From Methylococcaceae bacterium UBA4132 (GTDB lineage: Bacteria; Pseudomonadota; Gammaproteobacteria; Methylococcales; Methylomonadaceae): 5,662 nt of DNA. The stretch is from contig DFWO01000132.1 in NCBI GenBank assembly GCA_002380945.1, positions 32,339-38,000 of the forward strand. The letters are read 5' to 3'. The notes beneath the pieces are model-generated. The model did no database searches. It saw nothing but the letters and a program-made list of their open reading frames with translations, and was not told the origin of the DNA. Position 1 is the first letter of the stretch, and each line of letters begins with the position of its first letter. Shown here one piece after another: positions 4,946 to 5,662 of the stretch. Position numbers and translations under genes: made by a program.

Positions 4946-5554
4946 ATGACCTTTTCAAACCACCAAAAAATCGTCCTAGCCAGTGGTAACGCTGGCAAAA
5001 TCAAAGAAATTCAAGCGATACTGCAAGCACATCCTATCGTGCCGCAGTCTTTATTTAATGTCGCCGAAGCCGATGAAACAGGCACAACGTTTGTCGAAAA
5101 TGCCATTATCAAAGCTCGAAATGCGGCCTTGCATTGCAAACTTCCAGCCATTGCTGATGATTCGGGTTTGGTGGTGGATGCCTTGAATGGCGCACCAGGG
5201 GTGTATTCAGCACGTTATGCAGGCGTTGGTGCGAGTGATAGTGATAACACGCAAAAATTATTACAAGCTCTGGAAGGCGTGCCAGAAGAGCGACGCACGG
5301 CGCGGTTTATTTGTGTGATGGTGTTTATGGAACACGCCGATGATCCATTGCCGATTATTGCGCAAGGCGTTTGGGAAGGGCGGATTTTAACGCAAGCGGT
5401 GGGGTGTAATGGCTTTGGTTATGATCCTGTGTTTTTTGTGCCTGAATATAATTGTGCATCGGCAGAATTATCGCCTGAAGTTAAAAACTCACTCAGTCAT
5501 CGTGGCATTGCCTTAAAGCAATTAACCGCAGCCATTAAAACGCGGGAAATTTAA
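4946..5554 (+). CDS. rdgB: RdgB/HAM1 family non-canonical purine NTP pyrophosphatase (dITP/XTP)
   Basis: The product is 202 residues (E. coli RdgB 197). The enzyme hydrolyses ITP, dITP and XTP to monophosphate plus pyrophosphate in the cytoplasm, keeping deaminated purines out of DNA and RNA. Motifs are IVLASGNAGKIKEI at 9-22 (SGNxGK nucleotide loop), TFVENAIIKARNAA at 48-61 with metal-ligand E51, IADDSGLVVDAL at 69-80 with the catalytic acidic pair D71/D72, GAPGVYSARYAG at 82-93, GFGYDPVFFVP at 156-166 and SHRGIAL at 184-190. The ATG at 4946 is chosen over an in-frame TTG at 4934 that overlaps the DUF4276 stop (TTGA), since the extra four residues are not conserved. No good ribosome site is visible; with the DUF4276 stop eight bases upstream, re-initiation is likely. 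The gene normally belongs with rph rather than with the ATPase pair. Confidence 0.95.
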   Translation: MTFSNHQKIVLASGNAGKIKEIQAILQAHPIVPQSLFNVAEADETGTTFVENAIIKARNAALHCKLPAIADDSGLVVDALNGAPGVYSARYAGVGASDSDNTQKLLQALEGVPEERRTARFICVMVFMEHADDPLPIIAQGVWEGRILTQAVGCNGFGYDPVFFVPEYNCASAELSPEVKNSLSHRGIALKQLTAAIKTREI

Positions 5555-5556
5555 CA

Positions 5557-5592
5557 ATGATAGACCTTTCAGAACGTGTTCAAAATCTCATC
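5557..5592 (+). pseudogene. Start of a gene after rdgB, cut off by the IS element (hemW is the candidate)
   Basis: Two bases after the rdgB TAA an ATG opens a frame reading MIDLS, then continues as ERVQNLI to a TAA at 5590-5592, giving only 12 codons. The tail lies in what looks like IS end sequence, so only the first few codons would be original. In several gammaproteobacteria rdgB is followed by hemW (a radical SAM haem chaperone); from memory some begin with a similar MIDL-type residue run. Five residues cannot establish identity. No separate ribosome site is present, which suits a tightly coupled operon gene. Confidence 0.35.
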
Positions 5593-5662
5593 TAAAAGCC
5601 TGATATAAGCGGGTGAGAAAAAAATATCCAAGCGACCTTAGTCGAGAACAATTTGAATTGAT
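5571..5662 (+). mobile_element. Left end of an IS5-family insertion sequence, continuing beyond the window
   Basis: About 40 non-coding bases (agaacgtgttcaaaatctc and onward) precede the transposase start, as expected for a terminal inverted repeat plus short leader. The outer boundary at 5571 is approximate: the right inverted repeat and the target duplication lie outside the window. The element is oriented with its transposase in the same direction as rdgB. Confidence 0.55.
5613..5662 (+). CDS. N-terminus of an IS5-family transposase (3' truncated by window edge)
   Basis: From a GTG at 5613 the frame reads MRKKYPSDLSREQFEL to the window edge. This is the characteristic opening of a large group of IS5-family DDE transposases (the usual pattern is MRKKYPSD followed by an SREQFE helix), common in methanotrophs and cyanobacteria. 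An in-frame TGA at 5601-5603 rules out a start further upstream. The catalytic DDE domain is outside the window, so whether the gene is intact cannot be judged. Confidence 0.75.
   Translation, partial: MRKKYPSDLSREQFEL

Noticed and set aside
1..5662. CRISPR array, tRNA, rRNA, riboswitch or retron-type non-coding RNA
   Set aside because: No regularly spaced repeats, tRNA-like cloverleaf or conserved structured leader could be seen by eye on either strand; the ATPase pair has no reverse transcriptase beside it.

Overview
The window looks like a chromosomal segment of a moderately AT-rich gammaproteobacterium. The divergent yicC / rph arrangement, rdgB on the same strand downstream of rph, the CCDC90-like (DUF1640) coiled-coil protein and the type of IS5-family transposase at the right edge would all suit a Methylococcales- or Thiotrichales-like genome. 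That placement is an inference from gene content, not a measurement.

Layout, left to right. (1) At 1-506 (+) is the 3' end of a gene whose product ends in a domain resembling the C-terminal part of some L,D-transpeptidase proteins, followed by MORN repeats. (2) About 507-1295 is a loosely packed minus-strand stretch. It holds one convincing gene (a DUF1640 membrane-anchored coiled-coil protein, 700-1074), a TAATG-coupled micro-ORF after it, and an unassigned coding-like frame before it that has lost, or never had, a normal start. (3) At 1296-2162 (-) is yicC, an endoribonuclease-family gene, divergent from rph (2349-3071, +). The 186-bp gap between them carries a plausible sigma70-type promoter for each direction and a tandem 9-bp repeat. 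(4) At 3160-4937 (+) is a two-gene unit, an SMC/ABC-type AAA ATPase overlapping by ATGA a DUF4276 TOPRIM-like protein. It lies between rph and rdgB. (5) At 4946-5554 (+) is rdgB, the ITP/XTP pyrophosphatase. (6) From about 5570 to the right edge is the left end of an IS5-family insertion sequence. It appears to interrupt a gene starting three bases after rdgB; hemW is the candidate from usual gene order.

How it fits together. yicC, rph and rdgB form a housekeeping block for RNA turnover, tRNA 3' maturation and nucleotide-pool sanitation. The ATPase/DUF4276 pair does not belong to that block. It has the split ATPase plus TOPRIM design seen in OLD-like and PARIS-like anti-phage systems, has its own candidate promoter, and is bracketed by an 8-bp direct repeat. 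Removing the segment between the repeats restores a 26-nt rph-rdgB spacing. It is therefore the best candidate here for an acquired, possibly undescribed, defence module. The same operon has apparently been hit again by the IS element just downstream of rdgB.
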